Assembly: GCA_030043595.1 (NCBI GenBank)
Contig: JASHXJ010000408.1
Coordinates: 1-18,143, forward strand
Direction of reading: 5' to 3'
Length of the DNA: 18,143 bases
Source: Trebonia sp.
GTDB taxonomy: Bacteria > Actinomycetota > Actinomycetes > Streptosporangiales > Streptosporangiaceae
Program-made: the position numbers and the translations under genes
Notes under the pieces: model-generated
What the model was told of the DNA's origin: nothing
The model's database searches: none
Seen by the model: only the letters and a program-made list of their open reading frames with translations
Shown here: positions 6,722 through 13,914 of the stretch, piece after piece
How positions within the stretch are numbered: position 1 is the stretch's first letter
Layout: every line of letters starts with the position of its first letter

Positions 6722-6901
6722 CTACGCCACCCGGGCCCGGAGGCGAACCGGGATGCGGATTCCCCGCCGCGCCCGACGGGCCTGCGGCTCCGGCTCCTGC
6801 TTCGCGGCGCTGGCCTCGCGAGCGAGCCGCTGCTGGCTGGCGCGGGCGATCATTTCCTGGTGGCGGTCATTGGCGAGCTGGCTGGCGACGTAAGGATGCA
6901 T
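6722..6901 (-). CDS. Small basic protein, 59 aa, unknown function
   Basis: ATG (6901-6899) to TAG (6724-6722), with ribosome-binding site AAGGGGA at 6917-6911. The translation starts MHPYVASQLANDRHQEMIAR, continues ASQQRLAREASAAKQEPEPQ, and ends in an Arg-rich tail (ARRARRGIRIPVRLRARVA). The first half should form an amphipathic helix. MxPYxxxQLAxDRxxEMxxxAxxxRLAREA resembles a group of short actinobacterial proteins found beside regulators and usually called hypothetical (from memory, not checked). There is no signal peptide and no cysteine. The gene is divergent from the second regulator across a 180-bp control region. It occupies the position held by the secreted peptide in the first module but is unrelated to it in sequence. 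Confidence 0.7.
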   Translation of the reverse strand: MHPYVASQLANDRHQEMIARASQQRLAREASAAKQEPEPQARRARRGIRIPVRLRARVA

Positions 6902-6910
6902 GGTCCGGTC

Positions 6911-6917
6911 TCCCCTT
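6911..6917 (-). promoter_or_regulatory. Ribosome-binding site of the 59-aa gene
   Basis: Read on the minus strand this is AAGGGGA, 9 nt before the ATG at 6901. It supports the start of this short gene. Confidence 0.6.
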
Positions 6918-6971
6918 GGGTTCCATCTGTGGCTGTCTGCTGATGCCAGAGTGCGTCACCAGGCAGGCCCC

Positions 6972-6999
6972 CAGGCAGAGGCCGATCTGCCCATTTGCC
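6972..6999. promoter_or_regulatory. 28-bp block conserved between the two divergent control regions (copy 2)
   Basis: This is the counterpart of 4134-4161. It contains the perfect inverted repeat GGCAGA-GGCCGA-TCTGCC followed by CATTTGCC. It sits 71 bp from the 59-aa gene start and 82 bp from the regulator start. A further shared 9-mer, CTGCTGATG, lies nearer the small genes (4099-4107 and 6937-6945) and may belong to their promoters. Confidence 0.45.
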
Positions 7000-7046
7000 C
7001 TCGTCCGGCGGGTGGGGTGGAAATGCCTACGCGGCGGGATTCTGGT

Positions 7047-7082
7047 TTCTCCGTGCCGGCGGAATTCCGTAGGCTAGTCGCG
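7047..7082 (+). promoter_or_regulatory. Promoter and palindromic operator of the second LuxR/STAND regulator; leaderless start
   Basis: The -10 box TAGGCT (7070-7075) lies 7 nt before GTG 7082. The palindrome CGGAATTCCG (7060-7069) abuts it, and the weak -35 TTCTCC is at 7047-7052. Spacing is identical to that of the first regulator. Confidence 0.6.
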
Positions 7083-9481
7083 TGACGCCGCCGGGAACCC
7101 CTCAGAGCCTGACGCACGCGCTCACCACCTTCGTCGGCCGTTCCGACGCCATGGACAAGGTGGCCGGGCTGCTCGAGCAGTACCGGCTGGTGACCGTGAC
7201 CGGACCGGGCGGGGTGGGCAAGACGCGGCTGGCCGCCGAGGTGCTCAAGCAGGTTGCCGATCGGTTCGCGGACGGTGTCTGGGTGGTCGAGCTGGCGGCG
7301 GTCCAGGAGCCTGCGCTGGTCCCCGCCACGGTGGCGACCGCGCTCGGACTGCAGCAGGCCGCCGGCGCGTCTTTGGTCGACGCGCTGGCGGCACGCCTGT
7401 CCCGGCAGCAGCTGCTCCTGGTCCTGGACAACTGCGAGCACGTGCTCGAGGCCGTGGCGGGACTGTGCGCGAGCCTGCTGCCGTCCGCGGACGACATCCG
7501 GATCCTCGCCACCAGCCGGGAGCCGCTGGGCATCCCCGAGGAAGCCCGCTACCGGCTGGCGCCGCTGGCACTGCCCGATGACGGCACGCCGGACCAGGCT
7601 GCCCCGGCCGAAGCGGTCACCCTGTTCGTCGAGCGCGCTCGCCAGCTCGACCCGCGCCTGAACCTGGACGGCGAGTCACGTCCCGTGGTCGAGCGGCTGG
7701 TGCGGCGGCTGGACGGGATGCCGCTGGCCATCGAGCTCGCCGCCGCCCGAGTCGAGGCGCTCGGCCTGGGCCAGCTGGTGGATCGGCTTGACGACCGGTT
7801 CGGCCTGCTGGTCAGCGCCAACCGGGCCGCGGCACCCAGGCAGCGGTCCATGGAGGCGACCGTCGACTGGAGCTACGCGCTGCTCGGCGAGCCCGAGCAG
7901 CGCGTTTTCCGGTTCCTTTCTGTATTCCCGGGTCCGTTCACCCTGGACGCCGCCGAAGCCGTGGCCGGGCCCGATGCCGGGCTGGCGGTCGTGCGCCTGG
8001 TCGACTGCTCGCTGCTCGTGCCGCCCCGGATCGGGCCGGACGGGCGGTCCCGGTATTCCATGCTTGAGACGCTGCGCGGCTATGGCATGCGCCGCCTGCG
8101 TGCCGCTGGCGAGGAAGACGCGGCCACCTCGGCGCTGGCGGCACACGCGCTGGACGTGGCCGAGCGCGCCGCCCAGATGGCGGCGCGCGACCAGGAAGTG
8201 CTCGCGTCGCTCTGGCTGGATGCCGAGGACGCCGTCGTGCATCAGGCGCTCACCTGGGCGCTGGACCATGATCCGCCGCTCGCGCTGAGGCTCGCCGTTG
8301 CGCTGGCGCCCTGGTGGCTGCTTCGCGGCCGGTGGGCCGAGGGGTATGCGCTGCTCGACCGCGCGATCGCCCTGACCGGCCCCGATGACGGTCACTGGTA
8401 CTCCGCCAACATCTGGCTGGGCCGCCTGGCGCCCGGCACGGTGGACTACCGCGCGAAGCTGGCGCACTTGGGCAAGGTCGTCGCAGCGGTGCGGGACGGT
8501 CCGCCATCCGCCGAGCTTGTCGATGGTCTCACCGACCGGTCCGCCGTACTGCGAAACACCGGGCACCTGCCCGAGGCGGTCGCCGATGCCCGCACCGCGG
8601 TCGAGCTCGCCCGCCAGATCGGCTATGCCGCCGGCGAGGCAGTCGCGCTGAGCGAGCTCAGCGCGATCGCCATGTACCTTGGCCAGGTCGACGAAGCCGC
8701 GGAATGGGCCAGGCAAGTGCGGCTGATCGACCTTGACCGGCTTCCCGGCTGGCACGCTCGCCGGGCCTGGTCCATCCTGCCCTTCGTACTCGCCCGCAGC
8801 GGCGACATGGACACCGTGCAGGACCTGTGCGAGGAGGTGCTGGCGCAGGCGCGGAGCGCGGGAGACCTGCGGCGGCAGGCGGACATGCTCTTCGTGAAGG
8901 CGGTGCTGGCGCGCCAGGGTGGACGGCTGGCCGAAGCCGGATCGCACTTGCGCGCGGCGGCCGAGCTGGCGGCGCACATCGGCTACCCCCTGCGCCTGAT
9001 CGACATCCTGGACGAAGCCGGGCTGGAGTGCGCGGCGGCGGGCCGGCATGCCGACGCGATGACGCTGTGGTCGGCGCTCGCCGTCCAGAACGCCGCCGTC
9101 GGGTCCGCCGACGCGCTGAAGGCGGAACACTTCCTCGAGTCGCCGTCGCAGGAGGTGCGCCAGGTGCTGGAAGCCGGCGAGCTCAAGGCGGCAGCGGCCC
9201 GCGGCGCCGCCATGACCCTCGCGGCCGCGGTGGAGTTCGCGATCATGGTGACGGGGGGCGAGGTGCCCGCGTCCGCGGCGGCGCCGCTCGGGAGCCTGAG
9301 CGCGCGCGAACGCGAGCTCGTCGCCCTAGTCGCGCAGGGGCGGACCGACGCCGAGATCGCCGCCAAGCTGTTCATCAGCGTGAGCACCGTCCGCACCCAC
9401 CTGGACCGCATCCGCGACAAGAGCGGCTGCCGCCGCCGGGCCGACCTGACCCGCCTGGCCCTGCAGGAAGGCATCATCTAG
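7082..9481 (+). CDS. STAND-type ATPase / LuxR-family transcriptional regulator (copy 2)
   Basis: The product is 799 aa and a close paralogue of the regulator at 4242, collinear throughout. Walker A is GPGGVGKTRLA at ~41-48. Walker B is LLLVLDNCEHVL. ILATSREPLGIPEEARYRL and GMPLAIELAAARVEALGLGQL follow, then a helical TPR-like middle and a C-terminal LuxR helix-turn-helix at 739-799. The most divergent stretch is the helical sensor region (~440-720), for example TGPDDGHWYSANIWLGRLAPG against TGPGMDNWYSANIWLGNLSLS, as expected if the two copies sense different inputs. In contrast, the last 99 nt of the two genes are identical. The start is the leaderless GTG. A hairpin at 9548-9581 may terminate the transcript. 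Confidence 0.93.
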   Translation: MTPPGTPQSLTHALTTFVGRSDAMDKVAGLLEQYRLVTVTGPGGVGKTRLAAEVLKQVADRFADGVWVVELAAVQEPALVPATVATALGLQQAAGASLVDALAARLSRQQLLLVLDNCEHVLEAVAGLCASLLPSADDIRILATSREPLGIPEEARYRLAPLALPDDGTPDQAAPAEAVTLFVERARQLDPRLNLDGESRPVVERLVRRLDGMPLAIELAAARVEALGLGQLVDRLDDRFGLLVSANRAAAPRQRSMEATVDWSYALLGEPEQRVFRFLSVFPGPFTLDAAEAVAGPDAGLAVVRLVDCSLLVPPRIGPDGRSRYSMLETLRGYGMRRLRAAGEEDAATSALAAHALDVAERAAQMAARDQEVLASLWLDAEDAVVHQALTWALDHDPPLALRLAVALAPWWLLRGRWAEGYALLDRAIALTGPDDGHWYSANIWLGRLAPGTVDYRAKLAHLGKVVAAVRDGPPSAELVDGLTDRSAVLRNTGHLPEAVADARTAVELARQIGYAAGEAVALSELSAIAMYLGQVDEAAEWARQVRLIDLDRLPGWHARRAWSILPFVLARSGDMDTVQDLCEEVLAQARSAGDLRRQADMLFVKAVLARQGGRLAEAGSHLRAAAELAAHIGYPLRLIDILDEAGLECAAAGRHADAMTLWSALAVQNAAVGSADALKAEHFLESPSQEVRQVLEAGELKAAAARGAAMTLAAAVEFAIMVTGGEVPASAAAPLGSLSARERELVALVAQGRTDAEIAAKLFISVSTVRTHLDRIRDKSGCRRRADLTRLALQEGII

Positions 9482-9547
9482 CGGGCCGTGGCGACCTGAC
9501 AGACTATAACGATACGATCACAGTAACGCTCAATTGCCGCAGCCGCC

Positions 9548-9581
9548 GGGCATGGGAAACCAGCCATGCTATCCCATGCCC
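9548..9581 (+). terminator. Stem-loop downstream of the second regulator, probable terminator
   Basis: GGGCATGGGA (9548-9557) and TCCCATGCCC (9572-9581) form a perfect 10-bp stem with a 14-nt loop, 66 bp after the regulator's stop codon. No U-tract follows. Stem length and position fit an actinobacterial terminator; an operator is the alternative. Confidence 0.5.
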
Positions 9582-9649
9582 ATATAACGATGGCACGAAT
9601 CGGGCAAAGCTAAGACTCTTTTTATTTCTTACATTTCAGGAACTGTCCA

Positions 9650-9796
9650 GGCTGCGTCGACGCGCTCGGCCAGTCGGTGACCGGCCAGCTCCCGGCGCGC
9701 AGCGCGGTCAGCAGCACGTGCCCCAACCTGGTGCGGGGTGAACGTCGCCCCGGAGCACGACGCGACAGACCATGGCGCAGAACCGTCCGGCATGCA
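9650..9796 (+). pseudogene. Decayed remnant of a paralogue of the secreted protein at 10025
   Basis: Three collinear pieces match the next gene. 9650-9712 matches 11000-11062 with about 5 mismatches in 63 nt; the first 31 nt, encoding GCVDALGQSV, are identical. 9738-9761 matches 11591-11614 with 3 mismatches (VNxAPxH). About 9772-9794 matches the extreme 3' end, 11885-11908 (encoding MVQNPSGM), with a small gap. The intervening ~530 and ~270 nt and the whole N-terminal half are gone. The stop codon position is changed and the frame is not conserved between pieces. This is the relic of an older tandem copy that decayed by deletion. The short frame running from here towards 10024 is not a real gene. 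Confidence 0.72.
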
Positions 9797-9829
9797 GCAG
9801 AGCGGCTTGCCCGGCAGGCGTGCGGCGTA

Positions 9830-9849
9830 TCACGGTGCGATCACTGTGA
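9830..9849. promoter_or_regulatory. Imperfect palindrome, possible operator
   Basis: TCACGGTG-CGAT-CACTGTGA, 7 of 8 arm positions complementary, lies 175 bp upstream of the secreted-protein gene. CGATCACAGTAACG near 9514 resembles its right half. The regulator is unknown. Confidence 0.3.
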
Positions 9850-10024
9850 CCGTTATGTTGTCCTGCGTAACCAGAACCGGGGCAACGAGAATAATAACAC
9901 CATCGCGAATAACAAGTGCATAAATCAGACAACCGCAAAATCTTTTCAATTGGCCCGTTTTGCATACCGCGCGGGTCTATGTTGGGTCACGGAAGTGTCA
10001 CGACGGACTAACGGAGGTGGATGA

Positions 10025-11911
10025 ATGACCACCAGACATCGGTCCGCATGGCGTCGTACGGTTCGCAGAAGGCGGCTGGCGCGGGGTGCGGTCTCGGTTG
10101 TCGTCCCAGTGGCGGTGGCCGTAACGGTGGGCGTTGTGCTCGCGGCAGCCAGCGGACGGCAGGCCGCCTCGCTCAGCGCCACGGCATGCACCCAGGCCGC
10201 CGCTTACCAGATACCGGACACGAGCGGATCCTACGCGCCCGACGCCGCTACGACGTCCGCGCCGGCCACGACCGCGGCCACGTCCACTCCGACGGCTACG
10301 TCAGAGCCGGCCACCCCGGATCCCAGCGGGTCGTCCGGGCCGGCGTCGACCGCGCCGACCGCAACCTCGTCCGCCTCGTCCGCGCCGGCGCCGACCGCGC
10401 CTGATTCCAGCGGATCGTCCGCGCCGACCGCAACCTCGTCCGCGTCGCCCGCCCCGGCCCCCGCCGAATCACTCGCCCCGTCGCCCTGCCCGTCGCCGAC
10501 AGACCCGGCGGGCAGCCCGGCGGCCGCCGCGGCGGCGTCCGCGGCCTCCTCCGGCCCCCGGGTTCCCGTGGCCCCCAACACGTTCTCGAACGGCGCGACC
10601 GCCCAATGGCAGCTCGGTGACGTGGCGTCGGTGCCGGTCGACGGCAACGGCAACCTGATCAGCCTGAACCAGACACCGGAACAGGCAGCGAGCTCGATGA
10701 ACTGCACGCTGGTCGTGCCGGGGCACCCGCTGACCGCCGCAGGACTGGCGACGCCGTACCAGCTCGGGGACGGCTGCTCGGAGGCCAACCCGAACCTGCA
10801 GGCGTTCGTCGAGGCGACGATCCTGTCACCGGACGGCCAGGTGCAGGTCTACAACCCGCTGGTCATCACCCAGGGCACGACGCCGGCCGCGTCGCCGGTC
10901 CGGCCGCGGATACCGCGGGGCTCGCAGGTGATCATCGACATCGGGTCCAACGGCACCAACCTGGTGCTCACCGGTCCTGGCGCGCAAGAGCGCGGCAGCG
11001 GCTGCGTCGACGCGCTCGGCCAGTCGGTGATCGGCCAGGTCTCGGCGTGCAACGCGGTCAGCTTCTACAAGCTCGCCAATCTGGAGATCGCCAGGCACAT
11101 CCTCCGCGTCCCGCGCCTTGGCACGTCGCTTGACGGCCTGTCGTGCGAGGACACGCGCAACTTCGCGCTGGTCGACCAGGACCCGAGCGACAACACGTAC
11201 ACGCAGTACCTGCTCAACGGCAACGGGCAGACGGCTCAGGCCACGCCGGCTAACAGGGACGCGATGGGCAGCGCCACGATCACTTTCAACGGCAGTGACA
11301 ACGGGCTGCTCGGGTACTTCGTCGACCCGGCCAACGGATGCAGCCCGTTCGAGGCGCCCGACAGCACGAGCGCGAACCTGTTCCAGTCGTCGCAGGCCCT
11401 GAACGAGCTGAGCGCCCGGGTCAACCAGCGTACGCAGATCGGCCTCATCCCGCCGAACGACGAGATGGTGCTGGTCGGCGGCAATTTCAGCGTGGCGAAG
11501 ACCAACGTGTACCGCTCGATCGTGGACCAGCCGCTGCTCGCGCAGAATGCGAACGCGAACCTGGTCGCGGCGGCCTTCTGCATGAACATGGTGAACATCG
11601 CCCCGAAGCACAACCTGCTTGACTTCGCGCGGGACGCGAGCTTCACCTCCCCGGTGCCGTCGGTCGGGGACAACCTGGCGACGTTCATGGGCAACCGGCT
11701 GAGCATGTCGTTCACGAACCTGGCCTGCAACACCTTCGGCCTGACCGACCCGGTGACCGTCACGCTCGACGGCAACGACGTCGCCACGGCGGTCAGCTAC
11801 AACACCGCATTCCAGCAGGCCACCATCCCGGCATCGCAAGCCGGCTACGGCTACGGGTCGTCACAGTACGGGCGGCGTCACCACATGGTGCAGAACCCCT
11901 CCGGCATGTGA
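10025..11911 (+). CDS. Secreted or membrane-anchored protein with Ser/Thr/Pro/Ala-rich stalk, unknown function
   Basis: The product is 628 aa, ATG 10025 with GGAGGTG (10013-10019) at ideal spacing; the ATG 4 nt earlier is in another frame. The N-terminus is strongly basic (Arg10-Arg20, RRTVRRRRLAR), followed by a hydrophobic segment (~22-43), so it is a Sec signal peptide or signal anchor. Residues ~60-180 are a low-complexity Ser/Thr/Pro/Ala stalk with an internal ~69-bp DNA repeat, typical of cell-wall-spanning linkers. The globular part (~182-628) has several cysteines (MNCTLVVPGHPL, GDGCSEANPN, GSGCVDALG, SACNAV, LSCEDTRN, NGCSPF), suggesting disulfides outside the cell. Segments such as CTLVVPGHPLTAAGLATPYQL resemble a family of uncharacterised exported proteins in actinobacteria and fungi (recollection). 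No catalytic motif is recognised. A decayed relative lies just upstream. It probably heads an operon with the lipoprotein and ABC genes. Confidence 0.88.
   Translation: MTTRHRSAWRRTVRRRRLARGAVSVVVPVAVAVTVGVVLAAASGRQAASLSATACTQAAAYQIPDTSGSYAPDAATTSAPATTAATSTPTATSEPATPDPSGSSGPASTAPTATSSASSAPAPTAPDSSGSSAPTATSSASPAPAPAESLAPSPCPSPTDPAGSPAAAAAASAASSGPRVPVAPNTFSNGATAQWQLGDVASVPVDGNGNLISLNQTPEQAASSMNCTLVVPGHPLTAAGLATPYQLGDGCSEANPNLQAFVEATILSPDGQVQVYNPLVITQGTTPAASPVRPRIPRGSQVIIDIGSNGTNLVLTGPGAQERGSGCVDALGQSVIGQVSACNAVSFYKLANLEIARHILRVPRLGTSLDGLSCEDTRNFALVDQDPSDNTYTQYLLNGNGQTAQATPANRDAMGSATITFNGSDNGLLGYFVDPANGCSPFEAPDSTSANLFQSSQALNELSARVNQRTQIGLIPPNDEMVLVGGNFSVAKTNVYRSIVDQPLLAQNANANLVAAAFCMNMVNIAPKHNLLDFARDASFTSPVPSVGDNLATFMGNRLSMSFTNLACNTFGLTDPVTVTLDGNDVATAVSYNTAFQQATIPASQAGYGYGSSQYGRRHHMVQNPSGM
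10322..10460 (+). repeat. Imperfect ~69-bp direct repeat in the stalk-coding region
   Basis: The 24-nt stretch that begins CGCGCCGACCGCAACC occurs at 10351-10374 and again at 10420-10443, a 69-nt period (23 codons). It is preceded in each unit by an xCCAGCGGxTCGTCCG block. It encodes SGSSxP...TAPTATSSAS-type units, so stalk length probably varies by in-frame slippage or unequal exchange. Confidence 0.65.
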
Positions 11912-11963
11912 GCATGCCCCGCCGCTCCCAGACATTGGCACTGAATTCGCATCGGAGGGACCG

Positions 11964-13001
11964 ATGAGGAGTAGATGGCGTGCGGCCGCGGTGACCGTGG
12001 CCGGAGCTGTCGCGGTCGCGGCGGCCGGCGGCCTGGTCAGCGGCTGCGCCACGGCCAGCGCGGTAGAGACAGGAGTCAGCGCCGACACGAGCATTGAGAT
12101 GATCGCCGCGAGCCAGGGCAGCAGCTACTCGCTGTCCCTGGAGTGCGGGGCAGCCCAGGAGGCGCGGCGGCTGGGGGTCAACCTCACCGTCGCGGCACCG
12201 CAGTCCTTCACCACGGCCGATCAGCAAGCGCTGGTGGACGGCGTGATCGTCGGCAACCCCGACGCGCTGATCATTGACCCGGCGAGCACGACGGCGCTCA
12301 ACCAGTCGCTCGTCGTGGCGCAGGAGAACGACACCAAGATCATTTTTGTCGGTACCCGGCCGGTAGACCACTACCTGGGCGCTTCGCTGATCACCTCCGA
12401 CAACGCCGCGGGCGGGAAGCTGGCGGCCGGCAATCTCGGCCGGCTGCTCGGCGGGACAGGCAGCGTGGCGATCATCACCGCAGCCGACGGCGGCCCCGCG
12501 GCCAGCGAGCGGATCCAGGGGTTCCAGCAGGAGATGGCGGCGCTCTACCCCCGCATCAGGGTGCTCCCTGTGCAGGTAGACGCCCCTGACAGTGCTGCGG
12601 CGGCGGCCAATCTCGTGGCACGCGACATGATGGCGTACCCGGATCTGTCCGGCGTCCTGACGCTGACCGACAACACCACCCAGGGCGCGGAGGCCCCCAT
12701 CCAGAACGCGCACGAGGCGGGCTGGATCAAGATCGCCACGTTCGAGGCCGGGCCGCTGCAGATGACCGGGCTCGACAGCGGGCTGATCCAGGTCACGGTG
12801 GCGCAGGAACCCGCGGTCCAGGGGGCCGAGGCCGTGGACCAGGCGGTCAGCGCGGTCGCCCTGCGGCAGGTCCAGCCGCAGGTCAGCACGCCGATGATCG
12901 CGATCACCCCGCAGAACATGAACTCCGCGTACATCAAGCCGTACATCTACGACGGGATCTGCACGTCGTCGCTGCGCGGCTACATGACAACAGGCGACTG
13001 A
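11964..13001 (+). CDS. Sugar-binding-type ABC substrate-binding lipoprotein (Peripla_BP_4-like)
   Basis: The product is 345 aa, ATG 11964 with GGAGGGA (11954-11960), 52 bp after the secreted-protein gene. The N-terminus is a lipoprotein signal: basic MRSRWR, an Ala/Val-rich core, and lipobox VSG-Cys28. The mature part has the RbsB-like fold pattern: MIAASQGSSYSLSLECGAAQEARRLG, then VDGVIVGNPDALIIDPAST, SLITSDNAAGGKLAAGNL, VAIITAADGGPAASERIQGF and LTLTDNTTQGAEAPIQNAHEAG. The family binds sugars or other small ligands for uptake, or presents them to sensors. No sugar-type permease or its ATPase is nearby; the next genes are an ABC-2-type export pair, which normally uses no binding protein. It may deliver to a distant importer or act as a ligand sensor (inference). 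Confidence 0.9.
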   Translation: MRSRWRAAAVTVAGAVAVAAAGGLVSGCATASAVETGVSADTSIEMIAASQGSSYSLSLECGAAQEARRLGVNLTVAAPQSFTTADQQALVDGVIVGNPDALIIDPASTTALNQSLVVAQENDTKIIFVGTRPVDHYLGASLITSDNAAGGKLAAGNLGRLLGGTGSVAIITAADGGPAASERIQGFQQEMAALYPRIRVLPVQVDAPDSAAAAANLVARDMMAYPDLSGVLTLTDNTTQGAEAPIQNAHEAGWIKIATFEAGPLQMTGLDSGLIQVTVAQEPAVQGAEAVDQAVSAVALRQVQPQVSTPMIAITPQNMNSAYIKPYIYDGICTSSLRGYMTTGD

Positions 13002-13017
13002 GCGGGAGGCCAGGCAG

Positions 13018-13914
13018 ATGAACGTCATCGAGGCGCACGGCCTTGGCAAGCGATACCGGCGCACGTGGGCGCTGCGGGACTGCTCGCTCGCCATCCCGGC
13101 CGGCAGCATCGTGGCACTGGTCGGTCCCAACGGCGCGGGCAAGAGCACGCTGCTGAACCTGCTCGTGGGGCTGATCGAGCCGACCGAGGGCAGCGTGTCG
13201 GTACTTGGCGCAGAGCCCGCCGGGTCGCCGCGTGCCCTGGACGGAGTGGGCTTCGTAGCGCAGGACGCGCCGCTCTACCAGAACCTCACGGTGGGCGACA
13301 CGCTGCGCGTGATCGGCAGCCTGAACCGCCGCTGGGACCAGCAGCGGGCCGAGGCGCGGCTGGCCGAGCTCGGCATCCCGCACGACAGGCGGATCGGCAG
13401 GATGTCCGGCGGCCAGCAGGCGCAAGTTGCGCTGACACTGGCGCTGGCAAGGCAGCCACGGCTGCTCGTGCTCGACGAGCCGCTGGCCATGCTCGACCCG
13501 CTGGCCAGGTTCGACTTCATGGAAACGGTGATGACCGCGGCGGCGCAGGACGGGCTGTCGGTGGTGCTGTCCTCCCACGTGCTCGCCGAGCTCGAGCGGG
13601 TCGCGAACTACCTGATCGTGCTCTCCCGGGGGCACCTGCAGCTCGCCGGTGAGGTGGACGTGGTACTGGACGCCCACTGTGTGCTCACCGCCCCGCCCGG
13701 CAAGGCGGGCAAGCTGGCCGAGCCGCCGGGGCTCATCTCTACCAGCGGGCTCGGCGACCGTGCCCGCCTGCTGGTCCGTACAGCGGACGCCAGCTATGCA
13801 CCACCGCAGGGGTGGCAGGTTCACCCGGCCGGGCTGGAGGAGACCGTCCTGGCCTACCTGCGCGAGCCCGGCGCGCCGGCGCTGCCTGTCTCCGTCCCGG
13901 AGGTGATCGCATGA
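13018..13914 (+). CDS. ABC transporter ATP-binding protein (ABC-2 export type)
   Basis: The product is 298 aa, ATG 13018 with GGGAGG at 13004-13009, 16 bp after the lipoprotein gene. Walker A is GPNGAGKST (36-44), the Q-loop is VGFVAQDAPLY, and the signature MSGGQQAQ starts at 129 (Met in place of the usual Leu). Walker B is LLVLDEP with Asp153/Glu154, and the H-loop is LSSHVLAELE. A C-terminal ~80-residue extension is usual for the CcmA/drug-exporter class. Its stop overlaps the permease start (ATGA), so the two form one transporter. Known relatives export drugs, lipids or antibiotics; the substrate here is unknown. Confidence 0.94.
   Translation: MNVIEAHGLGKRYRRTWALRDCSLAIPAGSIVALVGPNGAGKSTLLNLLVGLIEPTEGSVSVLGAEPAGSPRALDGVGFVAQDAPLYQNLTVGDTLRVIGSLNRRWDQQRAEARLAELGIPHDRRIGRMSGGQQAQVALTLALARQPRLLVLDEPLAMLDPLARFDFMETVMTAAAQDGLSVVLSSHVLAELERVANYLIVLSRGHLQLAGEVDVVLDAHCVLTAPPGKAGKLAEPPGLISTSGLGDRARLLVRTADASYAPPQGWQVHPAGLEETVLAYLREPGAPALPVSVPEVIA

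Larger units (their letters stand above)
9482..10024. other. 543-bp non-coding region upstream of the secreted-protein operon
   Basis: No intact gene is present. The region is clearly more AT-rich than its surroundings, especially around 9590-9640 and 9890-9965. It holds a hairpin (9548-9581), the decayed remnant of a paralogue of the next gene (9650-9796), and an imperfect inverted repeat TCACGGTG-CGAT-CACTGTGA (9830-9849). A related half-site, CGATCACAGTAACG, occurs near 9514. The promoter of the gene at 10025 must lie here, but I could not place a convincing -35/-10 pair. TATGTT at 9978-9983 is a possible -10. Confidence 0.6.

Noticed and set aside
6679..7077. Plus-strand open frame of 132 codons before the second regulator
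   Set aside because: It overlaps the 59-aa minus-strand gene and the shared control block. Composition is Pro/Arg/Gly-rich with no plausible ribosome-binding site or domain.
7676..9130. Minus-strand open frame of 484 codons opposite the second regulator
   Set aside because: A similar spurious frame lies opposite the first regulator. It is a by-product of codon bias in the paralogous genes, with no motifs.
3728..9481. Transposon or integron as the cause of the duplication
   Set aside because: No transposase, integrase, terminal inverted repeats or target-site duplication was found. The shared hairpins are short and sit at terminator positions.
9677..10024. Plus-strand frame of 115 codons in the non-coding gap
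   Set aside because: It starts inside the decayed remnant and reads through AT-rich promoter DNA. The translation shows no coherent fold.
10322..10460. CRISPR-like or tandem non-coding repeat
   Set aside because: The repeats keep the reading frame within a Ser/Thr/Pro/Ala linker, with only about two imperfect units and no uniform spacers.
11793..13148. Minus-strand frame of 451 codons opposite the lipoprotein gene
   Set aside because: Antisense shadow of a clear substrate-binding lipoprotein. It lacks any domain and overlaps two + strand gene boundaries.
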